Shown here piece after piece: positions 55,344 to 62,682 of a stretch of DNA of 64,000 nt. The stretch comes from Chloroflexota bacterium (GTDB taxonomy: Bacteria > Chloroflexota > Dehalococcoidia > Tepidiformales > Tepidiformaceae). Numbering within the stretch: the stretch's first letter is position 1; the number at the start of each line of letters is the position of its first letter. The translations under genes were made by a program, and so were the position numbers. The DNA is taken from NCBI GenBank assembly GCA_026705605.1, contig JAPPAK010000003.1, positions 186,728 through 250,727 of the forward strand. The letters run 5' to 3'. The notes beneath the pieces were generated by a model, which was not told the origin of the DNA, did no database searches, and worked only from the letters and a program-made list of their open reading frames with translations.

Positions 55344-55985
55344 ATGGAAGCCCTGCAGACTTTCCTTGAGCCGGGGCGCCGGGCGCTCGCACCGGACGGA
55401 ACGCTCCTTCCGCGGGACGAACAGCACGACGGCTCGCCCGGGGCGGCGTTGCTGGTCGTGGATCTGGAGATGAGCGGGCCGAGCCCGCGCGAGCACGAAG
55501 TGATCGACGTGGGCGGGGTGCTGGCGACCGTGGGGGCAGGCTTCCCGGAGCGGGAGTCGTGGGGTGCGCGGGTTCGTCCGCTGCACATCGGGACGGCGAA
55601 TGTGGGGGCGCTGAAGGTGGCGGCGTACTCGGCGCGGAAGTGGCGAGATGCCGTCCCGCTCGAGGAGGCGTTCGGGCGGCTGGCGGAGCTGGGCGGCGGG
55701 GCGACGATCGCGGGGTGGGGCATCGGCGGCGACATGGCGTTCCTCGCCGAGAGCGCGCGCCGGACGGGCACGCCGTGGCCCTTCGCGGACGTGGCGATCG
55801 ACGTGCAGCTGATCGCGCGGAGGCTGCTCGGCAGGGACGAGGTGGACCGCTTCAACCTCGGGCACGTGGCCGACCGGCTGGGGATCGGGCGGCTCGGAGA
55901 ACACACCGCTCTTGCGGACGCCTACGCGACGTATGACGTGCTGGTGAAGCTGGCAGAGCGGGCGGGCCTGGGCGGCGGTCCTTGA
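55344..55985 (+). CDS. DEDDh 3'-5' exonuclease-fold protein
   Basis: A 213-residue RNase T/DnaQ-like protein. Exo I is VVDLEMSGP (D and E of DEDD), exo II lies in AGWGIGGDMAFLAESARR and exo III is HTALADAYATYDVL with the catalytic His and Asp. LGHVADRLGI fits the family. It could be an oligoribonuclease-type or proofreading-like nuclease; no polymerase is near. The start at 55344 is eight bases after TAGTCT. Its TGA stop lies inside the TTGACA of the promoter for the riboflavin operon. Confidence 0.85.
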   Translation: MEALQTFLEPGRRALAPDGTLLPRDEQHDGSPGAALLVVDLEMSGPSPREHEVIDVGGVLATVGAGFPERESWGARVRPLHIGTANVGALKVAAYSARKWRDAVPLEEAFGRLAELGGGATIAGWGIGGDMAFLAESARRTGTPWPFADVAIDVQLIARRLLGRDEVDRFNLGHVADRLGIGRLGEHTALADAYATYDVLVKLAERAGLGGGP

Positions 55986-56009
55986 CAATGGCAATCCTGA
56001 CCCTAACGA
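55982..56009 (+). promoter_or_regulatory. Promoter of the riboflavin operon
   Basis: -35 TTGACA (55982-55987), 16-base spacer, -10 TAACGA (56004-56009; AACGAT at 17 is an alternative). The -35 box overlaps the upstream gene's stop codon. The start would be near 56016, at the first base of the riboswitch. Confidence 0.8.
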
Positions 56010-56018
56010 TCGGGGCGA

Positions 56019-56134
56019 CGTTCTCGGGGCGAGGTGAAAATCCTCACCGGCGGTGAAAGCCCGCGACTCCGCTTCGGCGGATTGATCCGGTGGAATTCCG
56101 GGGCCGACGGTCAAAGTCCGGATGGGAGAGAACG
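56019..56134 (+). promoter_or_regulatory. FMN riboswitch (RFN element)
   Basis: The conserved RFN core is present: GGGGCGAGGTGAAAATCCTC, ACCGGCGGTGAAAGCCCGCGA, TCCGGTGGAATTCCGGGGCC, GACGGTCAAAGTCCGGATGG. The closing P1 stem is CGTTCTC (56019-56025) with GAGAACG (56128-56134). It binds FMN and lowers expression of the ribE-ribAB-ribH operon when flavin is plentiful. Confidence 0.95.
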
Positions 56135-56142
56135 ACCGCGCG

Positions 56143-56219
56143 GCCGCCTCTGGCGGCAAGCCGCTGGTATCGCCTTTCCCGTCATCCCCGGCGCGTTGAG
56201 TCGCACGAGCGCGAGGCGG
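56143..56219 (+). promoter_or_regulatory. Riboswitch expression platform with anti-Shine-Dalgarno
   Basis: CCGCCTC at 56144-56150 is exactly complementary to GAGGCGG (56213-56219), which overlaps the ribE ribosome site. CCGCCTC also lies in a hairpin, GCCGCC-TCT-GGCGGC (56143-56157). The two pairings exclude each other, giving a simple switch on translation initiation. Which state goes with bound FMN is inferred, not shown. Confidence 0.6.
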
Positions 56220-56220
56220 G

Positions 56221-56820
56221 ATGTTCACCGGCATCATCGAAGAGCTTGGCACCGTCCTCGAAAGCGGCGAAGGCCGCCTGCTGATCCGCGCGCCCATGGT
56301 CGTGAGCGACTCCGCGCTCGGCGACTCCATCGCCATCAACGGCGTCGACCTGACCGTGGCGGAGATGGAAGACGACACCTTCTTCGCGAACCTGATGCCC
56401 GAAACGTACCGGCGCTCGGCGCTCGGCGACCTGAGGCCGGGCGACCAGGTGAACCTCGAACGGAGCGTGCGACCGAACGACCGGCTGAGCGGGCACATGG
56501 TGCGGGGGGTGACCGAAGGGGTGGGGGAGATCACCGGCATCGCGCCGGAGGGCGATGCCCTCCTCGTGCGCATCGCGGCGCCGCCGGAGCTGCTTCGCTA
56601 CACGGTGGTCAAGGGGCCGGTCTGCATCGATGGGGTGAGCCTCACGATCATCGACAAGGACGAGGACTCGCTGTGGGTCTCGCTGGTGCAGTACACGCAG
56701 GAGCACACGAACCTCGTGAGCCGCGGGGAGGGTGCCCGGGTCAATCTCGAGACCGACATCATCGCGCGCTACGTCGAGCAGTATGTGGCCGATCGTGAGT
56801 CAGGCGGGGGATCCGCATGA
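56221..56820 (+). CDS. ribE: Riboflavin synthase
   Basis: Dismutates two 6,7-dimethyl-8-ribityllumazines to riboflavin. The 199-residue protein has two lumazine-binding repeats: MFTGIIEELGTV at the start, then IAINGVDLTV, and in the second half GVSLTIID and VSLVQYTQEHTNL. The start is fixed by the family's MFTGIIE and by GCGAGG at 56211-56216. First gene of the operon; its stop overlaps the ribAB start (ATGA). Confidence 0.96.
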   Translation: MFTGIIEELGTVLESGEGRLLIRAPMVVSDSALGDSIAINGVDLTVAEMEDDTFFANLMPETYRRSALGDLRPGDQVNLERSVRPNDRLSGHMVRGVTEGVGEITGIAPEGDALLVRIAAPPELLRYTVVKGPVCIDGVSLTIIDKDEDSLWVSLVQYTQEHTNLVSRGEGARVNLETDIIARYVEQYVADRESGGGSA

Positions 56821-58064
56821 CCGAAGTGAGGGATCCCGTGTCCGTCAGCGTGGAAGAGGCGATGGAGGAGTACCGCCAGGGCAAGTTCGTCATCATCGCG
56901 GACGACGAGGACCGCGAGAACGAGGGTGACCTGACGATTCCGGCCGAATGCGTGACGCCGGAGACGATCAACTTCATGGCGCGGTACGCGCGGGGGCTGA
57001 TCTGCATCGCCCTTTCGGCGGAGCGGGTCGACGAGCTGCGCCTGCCGATGATGGTTGAGGAGCGCACGAACGACTCGCCCTTCGGGACGCCGTTCACGGT
57101 GTCGGTGGAGGCGCGCACGGGCGTCTCGACGGGAATCAGCGCGGCGGATCGGGCGCGAACGGTGCAGGTGCTGCTCGACCCGGAGACGCGCCCCGAAGAC
57201 CTGGTGCGGCCGGGGCACATGTTCCCGCTGCGGGCGCACGAAGGCGGCGTGCTCGTGCGGGCGGGGCAGACGGAGGCGAGCGTCGACCTCTGCCGGCTGG
57301 CGGGGATGCGTCCGGCGGCGGTGATCTGCGAGATCATGAAGGGGGACGGGGAGATGGCGCGGATGCCGGAGCTGCAGCGCTTCGCCCGCCGCCACGGCCT
57401 GAAGATCCTGACGACGAACGAGATCATCAAGTACCGCCTGAAGAACGAGCGGCTGGTGCAGCGCGTGGCGGAGACGCACCTGCCGACGACGATGGGGGAG
57501 ATGGCGATCGTCGCCTACCAGGCGAAGTACGCGAGCGAGGAAGAGGTGGCGGTGGTGAAGGGCAGCATCGACCCGGATGAGCCGGTGCTCGTGCGCGTCC
57601 ACGACCAGTGCTTCACCGGCGACGTACTGCACTCGATGCGCTGTGACTGCGGCGAGCAGAAGGACCTGGCGCTGAAGCTGATCGGCGAGCAAGGGGGCGT
57701 CTTCCTCTACCTGCGGCAGGAGGGGCGGGGCATCGGGCTGCACAACAAGCTGCGCGCCTACCGGCTCCAGGACGACGGACTCGACACGGTCGAGGCGAAC
57801 CTCGCGCTGGGCTTCCCCGCCGACGGGCGGGACTACGGCATCGCGATGCAGATCCTGCTCGACCTCGGGGTGCGCAAGCTGCGCCTGCTCACGAACAACC
57901 CGGACAAGCTGGCGGGGCTCGAGGGGTACGGGCTGGAGGTGGTGGAACGGGTGCCGCTGGAGGTGCCGCCCAACCGGTTCAACTTCAACTATCTGGAGAC
58001 GAAACGACGGCGCATGGGCCATATGCTCGATCATCTCGACGAAGCCCCGGAGGACGAGGCGTGA
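56817..58064 (+). CDS. ribAB: Bifunctional DHBP synthase / GTP cyclohydrolase II (RibBA)
   Basis: A 415-residue fusion of the two entry enzymes of riboflavin synthesis. The RibB domain (about 10-210) has the acidic loop DDEDRENEGD, then RAHEGGVLVRAGQTEASVDLCRLAG. The RibA domain (about 215-400) has zinc cysteines in CFTGDVLHSMRCDC and the GTP-site YLRQEGRGIGL. Overlaps with ribE and ribH (GTGA) give full translational coupling. No ribD for the deaminase/reductase step is in the window. Confidence 0.97.
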   Translation: MTEVRDPVSVSVEEAMEEYRQGKFVIIADDEDRENEGDLTIPAECVTPETINFMARYARGLICIALSAERVDELRLPMMVEERTNDSPFGTPFTVSVEARTGVSTGISAADRARTVQVLLDPETRPEDLVRPGHMFPLRAHEGGVLVRAGQTEASVDLCRLAGMRPAAVICEIMKGDGEMARMPELQRFARRHGLKILTTNEIIKYRLKNERLVQRVAETHLPTTMGEMAIVAYQAKYASEEEVAVVKGSIDPDEPVLVRVHDQCFTGDVLHSMRCDCGEQKDLALKLIGEQGGVFLYLRQEGRGIGLHNKLRAYRLQDDGLDTVEANLALGFPADGRDYGIAMQILLDLGVRKLRLLTNNPDKLAGLEGYGLEVVERVPLEVPPNRFNFNYLETKRRRMGHMLDHLDEAPEDEA

Positions 58065-58525
58065 ACGAGCTCGCCGCGGACAGCAACGGGGAGGGGCTGC
58101 GCGTCTGCATCGTGGTGGCGCAGTGGAACGCGTCGGTGACGTACAAGCTGCTGGACGGGGCGAAGGCGGGGCTGGGAGAACGCGGGGTGCGTGCGGACGA
58201 CATCACGGTGGCGTGGGTGCCTGGCTCGTTTGAGGTGCCACCGGCGACGCGGTGGGCGGCGGAGTCGGGGAACTACGACGCGGTGATCGCCATCGGGACG
58301 GTGATCAGGGGCGAGACGGATCACTACGAGCACATCGCGGGACAGGCGGCGGCGGGCATCATGGAGACCTCGCAGGAGACGGGTGTGCCGGTCGCCTTTG
58401 GCGTGCTGACCTGCGACACGGCGGAGCAGGCGCTCGCACGAGCGGGCGGGAAGCACGGGAACAAGGGCGAGGAAGCGGCGGAGGCGGCGATCCAAATGGC
58501 GCGGCTGCGGGAGCGACTCGCCTAG
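58061..58525 (+). CDS. ribH: 6,7-dimethyl-8-ribityllumazine synthase
   Basis: Joins the pyrimidine intermediate and 3,4-dihydroxy-2-butanone 4-phosphate. The 154-residue protein has VVAQWNASVTYKLLDGAK, VPGSFEVP, AIGTVIRGETDHYEHIAGQAA with the catalytic His-Tyr-Glu-His region, and GVLTCDTAEQALARAG. It starts at GTG 58061, overlapping the ribAB stop. Its TAG shares a CTAG with the convergent RING/SH3 gene. Confidence 0.95.
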   Translation: MNELAADSNGEGLRVCIVVAQWNASVTYKLLDGAKAGLGERGVRADDITVAWVPGSFEVPPATRWAAESGNYDAVIAIGTVIRGETDHYEHIAGQAAAGIMETSQETGVPVAFGVLTCDTAEQALARAGGKHGNKGEEAAEAAIQMARLRERLA

Positions 58526-59352
58526 CGCTGCTGGAGATACAGCTCGGCGGCCCAGCCGTTGACCTCGGGTGCTGCGATCAACCACCAGGTCAGGTTGCCC
58601 TGCTCGACGGGGCCCTCCAGCACGGTCACGATCGTGCCGTCGGCGATGCAGTCGAGTATCTGGCCCTCGATGTCGGCTTCGGCGCGGACGTTGAGGCAGC
58701 TGTCGGTCCCGGCGACGACGGCGCTATCTCCGGGGCTGAAGCGGGCGGGCGGACCGGCGGGGGTCGGCGGGGGCGTGGGGGTGGGCTGAGGGGTTGAGGG
58801 GGCCGCGGTAGCGGTCGGGACGGGGGTGGTGGCGACAGGAGTGGGCGTGGACTCGACCGTGGCCACGGGTACGGCGGGCTGTTGGGTACCGCCGTCGTCA
58901 CGGAAGCGGTCGATGCCCCAGACGATTCCATACGCGATGGCGGCGGCGACGACGAACCCGAGGGGGACGTACCAGAAGCGCGCGATGCCACCGGACTGGC
59001 GGGCGCCGCGAGCGCCGCGGCCGTCGAGGTCGATGGAGCCGATGTTGCGAGGGCGGCCGACCGCCTGCCGTTCCGGCACGGGGTCCGTGACAGGTGGGGG
59101 GGTGGCGACGGGCGGCGGGGCAGGGGGCGTCCTCGGGGCGGACGGGCGGCTTGCAGACGGGGGAGGGGGAACGCCGCCAAAGGTGCGGGGAAGGGGTTGG
59201 CCCTCGCAGTCGGCGGCGGTCGCGCAGCCGTCGATTTCGATCCAGCAGGCGGGGTGGTGGACGGCGTGGCAGCCGGAGCACTGAAGCACCGGCTCGCCCG
59301 CGAAGAAGGCCACTCCGCAGACAGGACAGAGTCGGTGCGAAGGCTGGGTCAA
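58522..59352 (-). CDS. Prokaryotic RING-like zinc finger / transmembrane / SH3b protein
   Basis: A 276-residue membrane protein with three parts. The N-terminal finger has CPVCGVAFFAGEPVLQCSGCHAVHH, ACW and GCATAADC, resembling prokaryotic RING-type zinc ribbons. A Pro-rich linker and one helix (FWYVPLGFVVAAAIAYGIVWGI) follow. Outside is a Pro/Thr-rich stalk and a bacterial SH3 domain (about 215-276; SCLNVRAEADIEGQILDCIADGTIVTVLEG). The TTG at 59352 with AGGAG 8 bases upstream and GATACT (59372-59377) fits best; an earlier ATG is upstream of that hexamer. It could link a cytosolic zinc finger to the cell wall; function unknown. Confidence 0.8.
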   Translation of the reverse strand: MTQPSHRLCPVCGVAFFAGEPVLQCSGCHAVHHPACWIEIDGCATAADCEGQPLPRTFGGVPPPPSASRPSAPRTPPAPPPVATPPPVTDPVPERQAVGRPRNIGSIDLDGRGARGARQSGGIARFWYVPLGFVVAAAIAYGIVWGIDRFRDDGGTQQPAVPVATVESTPTPVATTPVPTATAAPSTPQPTPTPPPTPAGPPARFSPGDSAVVAGTDSCLNVRAEADIEGQILDCIADGTIVTVLEGPVEQGNLTWWLIAAPEVNGWAAELYLQQR

Positions 59353-59462
59353 GGCCGAGCTCCTGCCTCGCAGTATCGAGCGGCCCGTGACGTCCGGCAA
59401 GGCATGTGCTGGCCCGCGCCGTAAACGCACGGGTAGGCTCCGTGCGTGGCTGGGAGGACTGC

Positions 59463-59876
59463 ATGAGCGCGAAACGGCGACCGACGGTAGGGGTGGCGGT
59501 CATCGTGCGCGACGAATCCGGCCGGGTGCTGCTGGGGAAGCGGGCGGTGGGATGGGGAGCGGGCGAGTGGTGCATCCCGTGCGGGTCGCTGGAGTGGGGG
59601 GAGGACGTGCGGGCGGCAGCGGAACGGGAGCTGCTGGAGGAGACCGGCCTGCGGGCGCGGGCGGGGGAGGTGGTGGCGGTGCACTCGAACTTCCACGACC
59701 CGGAGCGGCTGACGGTCGGCGTCTGGTTCGCGGGAAAGGACGTCGAGGGTGAGCCGGTTCCCGCCGACGGAGAACTGAGCGAGATCGGCTATTTCGATCC
59801 CGCCGAGCCGCCGCCGCTCGCGTTCCCGACGGACACGCTCGTGCTCGCGCAGCTTGCGGCGGAGGAGTCGGGCTAG
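59463..59876 (+). CDS. Nudix hydrolase
   Basis: A 137-residue Nudix pyrophosphohydrolase with an intact box, G-S-L-E-W-G-E to RELLEETGL (about residues 38-60), preceded by WCIPCGSLEWGED. The C-terminal DELSEIGYFDPAE-like strand fits ADP-sugar or nucleotide-type members. Substrate unknown. The ATG at 59463 has GGGAGG five bases upstream. A TAGGCT hexamer is at 59434-59439. Its stop shares a CTAG with the convergent sodX. Confidence 0.9.
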   Translation: MSAKRRPTVGVAVIVRDESGRVLLGKRAVGWGAGEWCIPCGSLEWGEDVRAAAERELLEETGLRARAGEVVAVHSNFHDPERLTVGVWFAGKDVEGEPVPADGELSEIGYFDPAEPPPLAFPTDTLVLAQLAAEESG

Positions 59877-60268
59877 CGGACGGGGCCGAAGCGGGCGGGG
59901 GGCCAGTAGCGCCAGAGGACGCGCCCGGTGAGGGCGTCGGGGGGGAGAGGACCGAATGTGCGGCTGTCGGTGCTCTCATCCCGGTTATCGCCCAGCAGCA
60001 CGACGGCGCCCCCCGGTTCGAGGGCGGCGACGCGCTTGGCGATGACACGGGAAGGCTCGCGCGGGTCGCGGGCCAGGGCGATGTCGCCGGGCTCAGGCAG
60101 ACGACGGGAGTAGGCGAGCTTATCGACGACGACGTAGTCGCCGGCTGCGAGGGCGGGGGTCATGCTCCCGCCCGTGATGGCGTAGCGGGACAGGCGCCAG
60201 CGGACGAGCGCGACGAGCGCCGCGCCCGCGGCGACGATGGCGAGGGCGTTCCGGACCGGCGTTCCGGG
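59873..60268 (-). CDS. sodX: Nickel-SOD maturation protease (S26-type), start codon unresolved
   Basis: Signal-peptidase-like protease that removes the leader of nickel SOD. Motifs: a membrane helix (NALAIVAAGAALVALVRW), the catalytic serine in GGSMTPALAAGD, the general-base lysine in VIAKRV, and GDNRDESTDSRTFGP. The only ATG (60163) directly follows the serine codon, so starting there would lose the catalytic residue. The frame is open back to the sodN stop TAA at 60269-60271 and contains no ATG, GTG or TTG; only ATC (60238, 60178) and CTG (60193) occur. Non-canonical initiation or read-through of sodN is implied, unless the sequence is wrong. Confidence 0.82.
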   Translation of the reverse strand, partial: PGTPVRNALAIVAAGAALVALVRWRLSRYAITGGSMTPALAAGDYVVVDKLAYSRRLPEPGDIALARDPREPSRVIAKRVAALEPGGAVVLLGDNRDESTDSRTFGPLPPDALTGRVLWRYWPPARFGPVR

Positions 60269-60715
60269 TTAGCCGGCGGTGTAGAAGGGAACGTCGTCGC
60301 GGCTCTTGGAGGCCCAGAAGATGTTGTGGATCTCGCCGATGGTATCGACCAGGGCCTGGGCGGCGTCGACGTTCACCTCGACCTTGTTCTGGGAGCAGAG
60401 CTTGGCCGCGTTCCAGAACGTGTCGTGGAGGCCGGGGTTGGCCTCGAGGTGGGGAGGCTTGAAGTAGTCGGTCCAGAGGATGAGCAACTCCTGCTTGGCC
60501 AGCTGGGCCTGCTCCTCCTTGATGGCGATGAAGCGGCTCCGGGTGTTCTCGGTGGCAAGGTCGTTCCCGGCGCCGAGGTCGACGAGCTTCTTGGCCATCG
60601 AGAGGACGGCTTCGGCGGCGATGCGCGCCGAGGCGGGGTCGTAGACGCCGCAGGGGCCGTCGCAGTGGGCGGAGGCGGTGAGGGAGGGGCGGAGGATGCG
60701 GTCGAGCAGGCTCAT
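60269..60715 (-). CDS. sodN: Nickel superoxide dismutase
   Basis: Ni-dependent SOD, 148 residues. The 16-residue leader ends ASA and the mature N-terminus is HCDGPCGVY, so the nickel hook is His17, Cys18 and Cys22. The rest is the four-helix bundle with LCSQNKVEVNVDAAQALVDTIGEIHNIFW. AAAGGAG precedes the ATG by five bases; TATACT (60751-60756) gives a short leader. The protease gene sodX follows with no gap and in the same frame. Confidence 0.96.
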   Translation of the reverse strand: MSLLDRILRPSLTASAHCDGPCGVYDPASARIAAEAVLSMAKKLVDLGAGNDLATENTRSRFIAIKEEQAQLAKQELLILWTDYFKPPHLEANPGLHDTFWNAAKLCSQNKVEVNVDAAQALVDTIGEIHNIFWASKSRDDVPFYTAG

Positions 60716-60779
60716 GGGAGCTCCTTTACGGGCAGGTGTTTCGGCGGGGGAGTATAGCGGGGCGGCAGGTTATCCGCGC

Positions 60780-61709
60780 TCAGGAGAGCTGGTCGCTGAG
60801 CTCGGCGAGGCGGGCGGCCTCGGCATCGCTGATGGCGAAGTCGATAGCGCCCGCGTTCTCGCGCGCCTGGCGGGCGTGGCGAGCGCCGGGGATGGGGAGC
60901 ACATTCTCCTGGCGGGCGAGCCAGTTGATGGCGACCTGGGCGGACGAGCGTCCGTGCGTCTGGCCGATTTCGTCGAGGGCCTGGAGGAGGGGCTCGACGC
61001 GCTCCGGGTTGCGGAAGGAACCGCTGAAGCGGCGGAAGCCGCGGGCCTCGCGGCCGCCGGCGCGGTACTTGCCGGTGAGCATCCCGCTGGCGAGGGGGAA
61101 ATAGGCGATGAGGGTGACATCGAGTTCGCGGCAGGCATCGAGGAGGCCGTTCCGCTCGGGGTTGCGGTTGAGGAGGCTGTAGTTGACCTGGTTCGAGACG
61201 AGGGGAACGCCGCGTCGCGCGAGGGCGGCGTGGGCAGCGCGCATCTGGGCGGCGCTGTAGTTGCTGACGCCGGCATGGCGGATGCGCCCCTGCTCGACTG
61301 CCTCGGCGAGGCGGTTCATGAGGCTTGGGATGCGGAGGAGAGTGAAGGGGAAGTGGATCTGGTAGAGGTCGACGGTCTCGCGCTGGAGGCGGCCGAGGCT
61401 GGCATCGAGGGCGCGGTGCAGGGAGCCGCTAGTGAGACGCCAGGGAAGGGGCGCGAACTTGGTGGCGACGAAGGCCGAGGCATCGCTTCCGGCGAGGGCG
61501 CGGCCGAGGGCGCGCTCCGATGCGCCGCTATTGTAGATCTCGGCGGTATCGAAGAGGTTCACGCCCGAGGCCAGTGCCGACTCAACGGCGGCGGCCGGGT
61601 TGGTGGAGTCGGGGGTCGTCCCGGCTTCGTCCTTCCACGTGTTGGTGCCTACGCCGAGGGGGCGAAGGAGGAGGTCGGTGGGGCCAAGGGGCATATCGGG
61701 CAGGGACAT
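60780..61709 (-). CDS. Aldo/keto reductase
   Basis: A 309-residue NADP-dependent reductase of the AKR superfamily (TIM barrel). The catalytic Asp-Tyr are in NLFDTAEIYNSGASERALGRAL, Lys in AFVATKFAP, and VDLYQIHFP, SNYSAAQM, VTLIAYFPLASGMLTGKY and VLPIPGARHARQARENAGAIDF are family marks. Substrate unknown. The ATG at 61709 is six bases after TACACT on the minus strand. Confidence 0.93.
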   Translation of the reverse strand: MSLPDMPLGPTDLLLRPLGVGTNTWKDEAGTTPDSTNPAAAVESALASGVNLFDTAEIYNSGASERALGRALAGSDASAFVATKFAPLPWRLTSGSLHRALDASLGRLQRETVDLYQIHFPFTLLRIPSLMNRLAEAVEQGRIRHAGVSNYSAAQMRAAHAALARRGVPLVSNQVNYSLLNRNPERNGLLDACRELDVTLIAYFPLASGMLTGKYRAGGREARGFRRFSGSFRNPERVEPLLQALDEIGQTHGRSSAQVAINWLARQENVLPIPGARHARQARENAGAIDFAISDAEAARLAELSDQLS

Positions 61710-61715
61710 GGCGGG

Positions 61716-61721
61716 AGTGTA
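61716..61721 (-). promoter_or_regulatory. -10 hexamer TACACT of aldo/keto reductase gene (leaderless type)
   Basis: TACACT, six bases, then ATG at 61709 on the minus strand. Confidence 0.6.
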
Positions 61722-61760
61722 GGGGGCGGGGGGCAGGAGTCCCAGCCCGGGGCCGCCAGC

Positions 61761-61789
61761 TTGCGGGCCATGAAAGCCAAACTTAGGAT
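61761..61789 (+). promoter_or_regulatory. Promoter of the four-cluster ferredoxin gene
   Basis: -35 TTGCGG (61761-61766), 17-base spacer, -10 TAGGAT (61784-61789), with the ATG nine bases further. Confidence 0.65.
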
Positions 61790-61798
61790 CGAGGGGCG

Positions 61799-62314
61799 AT
61801 GTCCTACAGCATCATCGAGACGTGCATCGGCTGTACCGCCTGCACGAAGCGCTGCCCCACCAATGCGATCACGGGATCGCGGAACGAACTCCATGTCATC
61901 GACCCCACGCTCTGCATCGATTGCGGGGCTTGCGGCGTGGTCTGCCCACCAGAAGCCATCCTCGACAACCTCGGCGACGTGACGAAGTCGATCAAGAAGA
62001 ACGAGTGGCCGAAGGCGGTGGTGATCGAAGAGAAGTGCATCGGTTCGGGCTGCGAGCTGTGCATCAACATCTGCCCCTTCGATGCGCTCAGCCTTGAGCA
62101 CACCGATCGCGTCGACGACTTCTTCGGCGTGAGCACGGTGGACGAGAAGAAGTGCACGGGCTGCCGTCTGTGCGAGGACGTGTGCGGCTGGGACGCCGTT
62201 CATATCTTCCCGCTGAAGGACGAGATCCTGAAGCCTCTCGAGGAGCTGACGGATCAGGAGATCGCCCTCATGAAGCAGGCGAAGCGGGCGCAGGACGCGG
62301 TACCGCTCACCTAG
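61799..62314 (+). CDS. Ferredoxin with four 4Fe-4S motifs
   Basis: A 171-residue iron-sulfur protein with sixteen cluster cysteines: 9, 12, 15, 19; 39, 42, 45, 49; 80, 85, 88, 92; and 119, 122, 125, 129. The third set has the expanded spacing C-x4-C-x2-C-x3-C. The first two sets look like a bacterial 2[4Fe-4S] ferredoxin, and the second pair like a duplicated domain. It is probably an electron relay for a larger enzyme; the partner is not here. The ATG at 61799 follows TAGGAT by nine bases. Confidence 0.92.
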   Translation: MSYSIIETCIGCTACTKRCPTNAITGSRNELHVIDPTLCIDCGACGVVCPPEAILDNLGDVTKSIKKNEWPKAVVIEEKCIGSGCELCINICPFDALSLEHTDRVDDFFGVSTVDEKKCTGCRLCEDVCGWDAVHIFPLKDEILKPLEELTDQEIALMKQAKRAQDAVPLT

Positions 62315-62336
62315 TCCGCGCCGGCGCCGGGGCTAG
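62311..62336. terminator. Palindrome joining two convergent stops
   Basis: Imperfect palindrome from CTAG (62311-62314) to CTAG (62333-62336) around CCGGCGCCGG, enclosing the stops of the ferredoxin and pterin dehydratase genes. Probably a bidirectional terminator. Confidence 0.5.
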
Positions 62337-62617
62337 GCGTAGTGCTCGATCTTCCCCGCCAGATCGATATCGAGTTGGGTCACCCCGCCAGCGTCGTGCG
62401 TGCTGAGCCGGATATCGACGGTGCTGTAGACGACGGAGAGCTCGGGGTGGTGATTCATCACCTCGGCGGCCATGGCCACGCGGTTGACGAAGCCCATGGC
62501 GGTGATGTGATCGTCCAGCTTGAAGGTCTTGCGGATGCCGTCGTCGCCGTCGGCGGACCAGCCGGAGAGGCCGGCGAGGGCATCGGTCACCTGGTCGGAG
62601 CTGAGTCGGTCGGGCAT
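62333..62617 (-). CDS. Pterin-4-alpha-carbinolamine dehydratase
   Basis: A 94-residue member of the PCD/DCoH family, which dehydrates 4a-hydroxytetrahydropterin or, in bacteria, may assist molybdopterin or BH4-related metabolism. The signature is MNHHPELSVVYSTVDIRLSTHDAGGVTQLD, with histidines and the terminal THD intact. AAGGAGG precedes the ATG at 62617 by six bases. No phenylalanine hydroxylase gene is visible. Confidence 0.93.
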   Translation of the reverse strand: MPDRLSSDQVTDALAGLSGWSADGDDGIRKTFKLDDHITAMGFVNRVAMAAEVMNHHPELSVVYSTVDIRLSTHDAGGVTQLDIDLAGKIEHYA

Positions 62618-62682
62618 CTCGGGCCTCCTTGGAATCCGGTCGGCGGCGGCGCATACGCGCTCGGCAGGCAAGGATAGTACGG

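Noticed and set aside
60163..60163. ATG at 60163 as the true start of sodX
   Set aside because: It would exclude the catalytic serine and the membrane helix that are clearly encoded just upstream.
60770..60778. TTATCCGCG considered as a DnaA box and possible origin
   Set aside because: A single imperfect match far from the dnaA-like gene, no cluster and no AT-rich tract.
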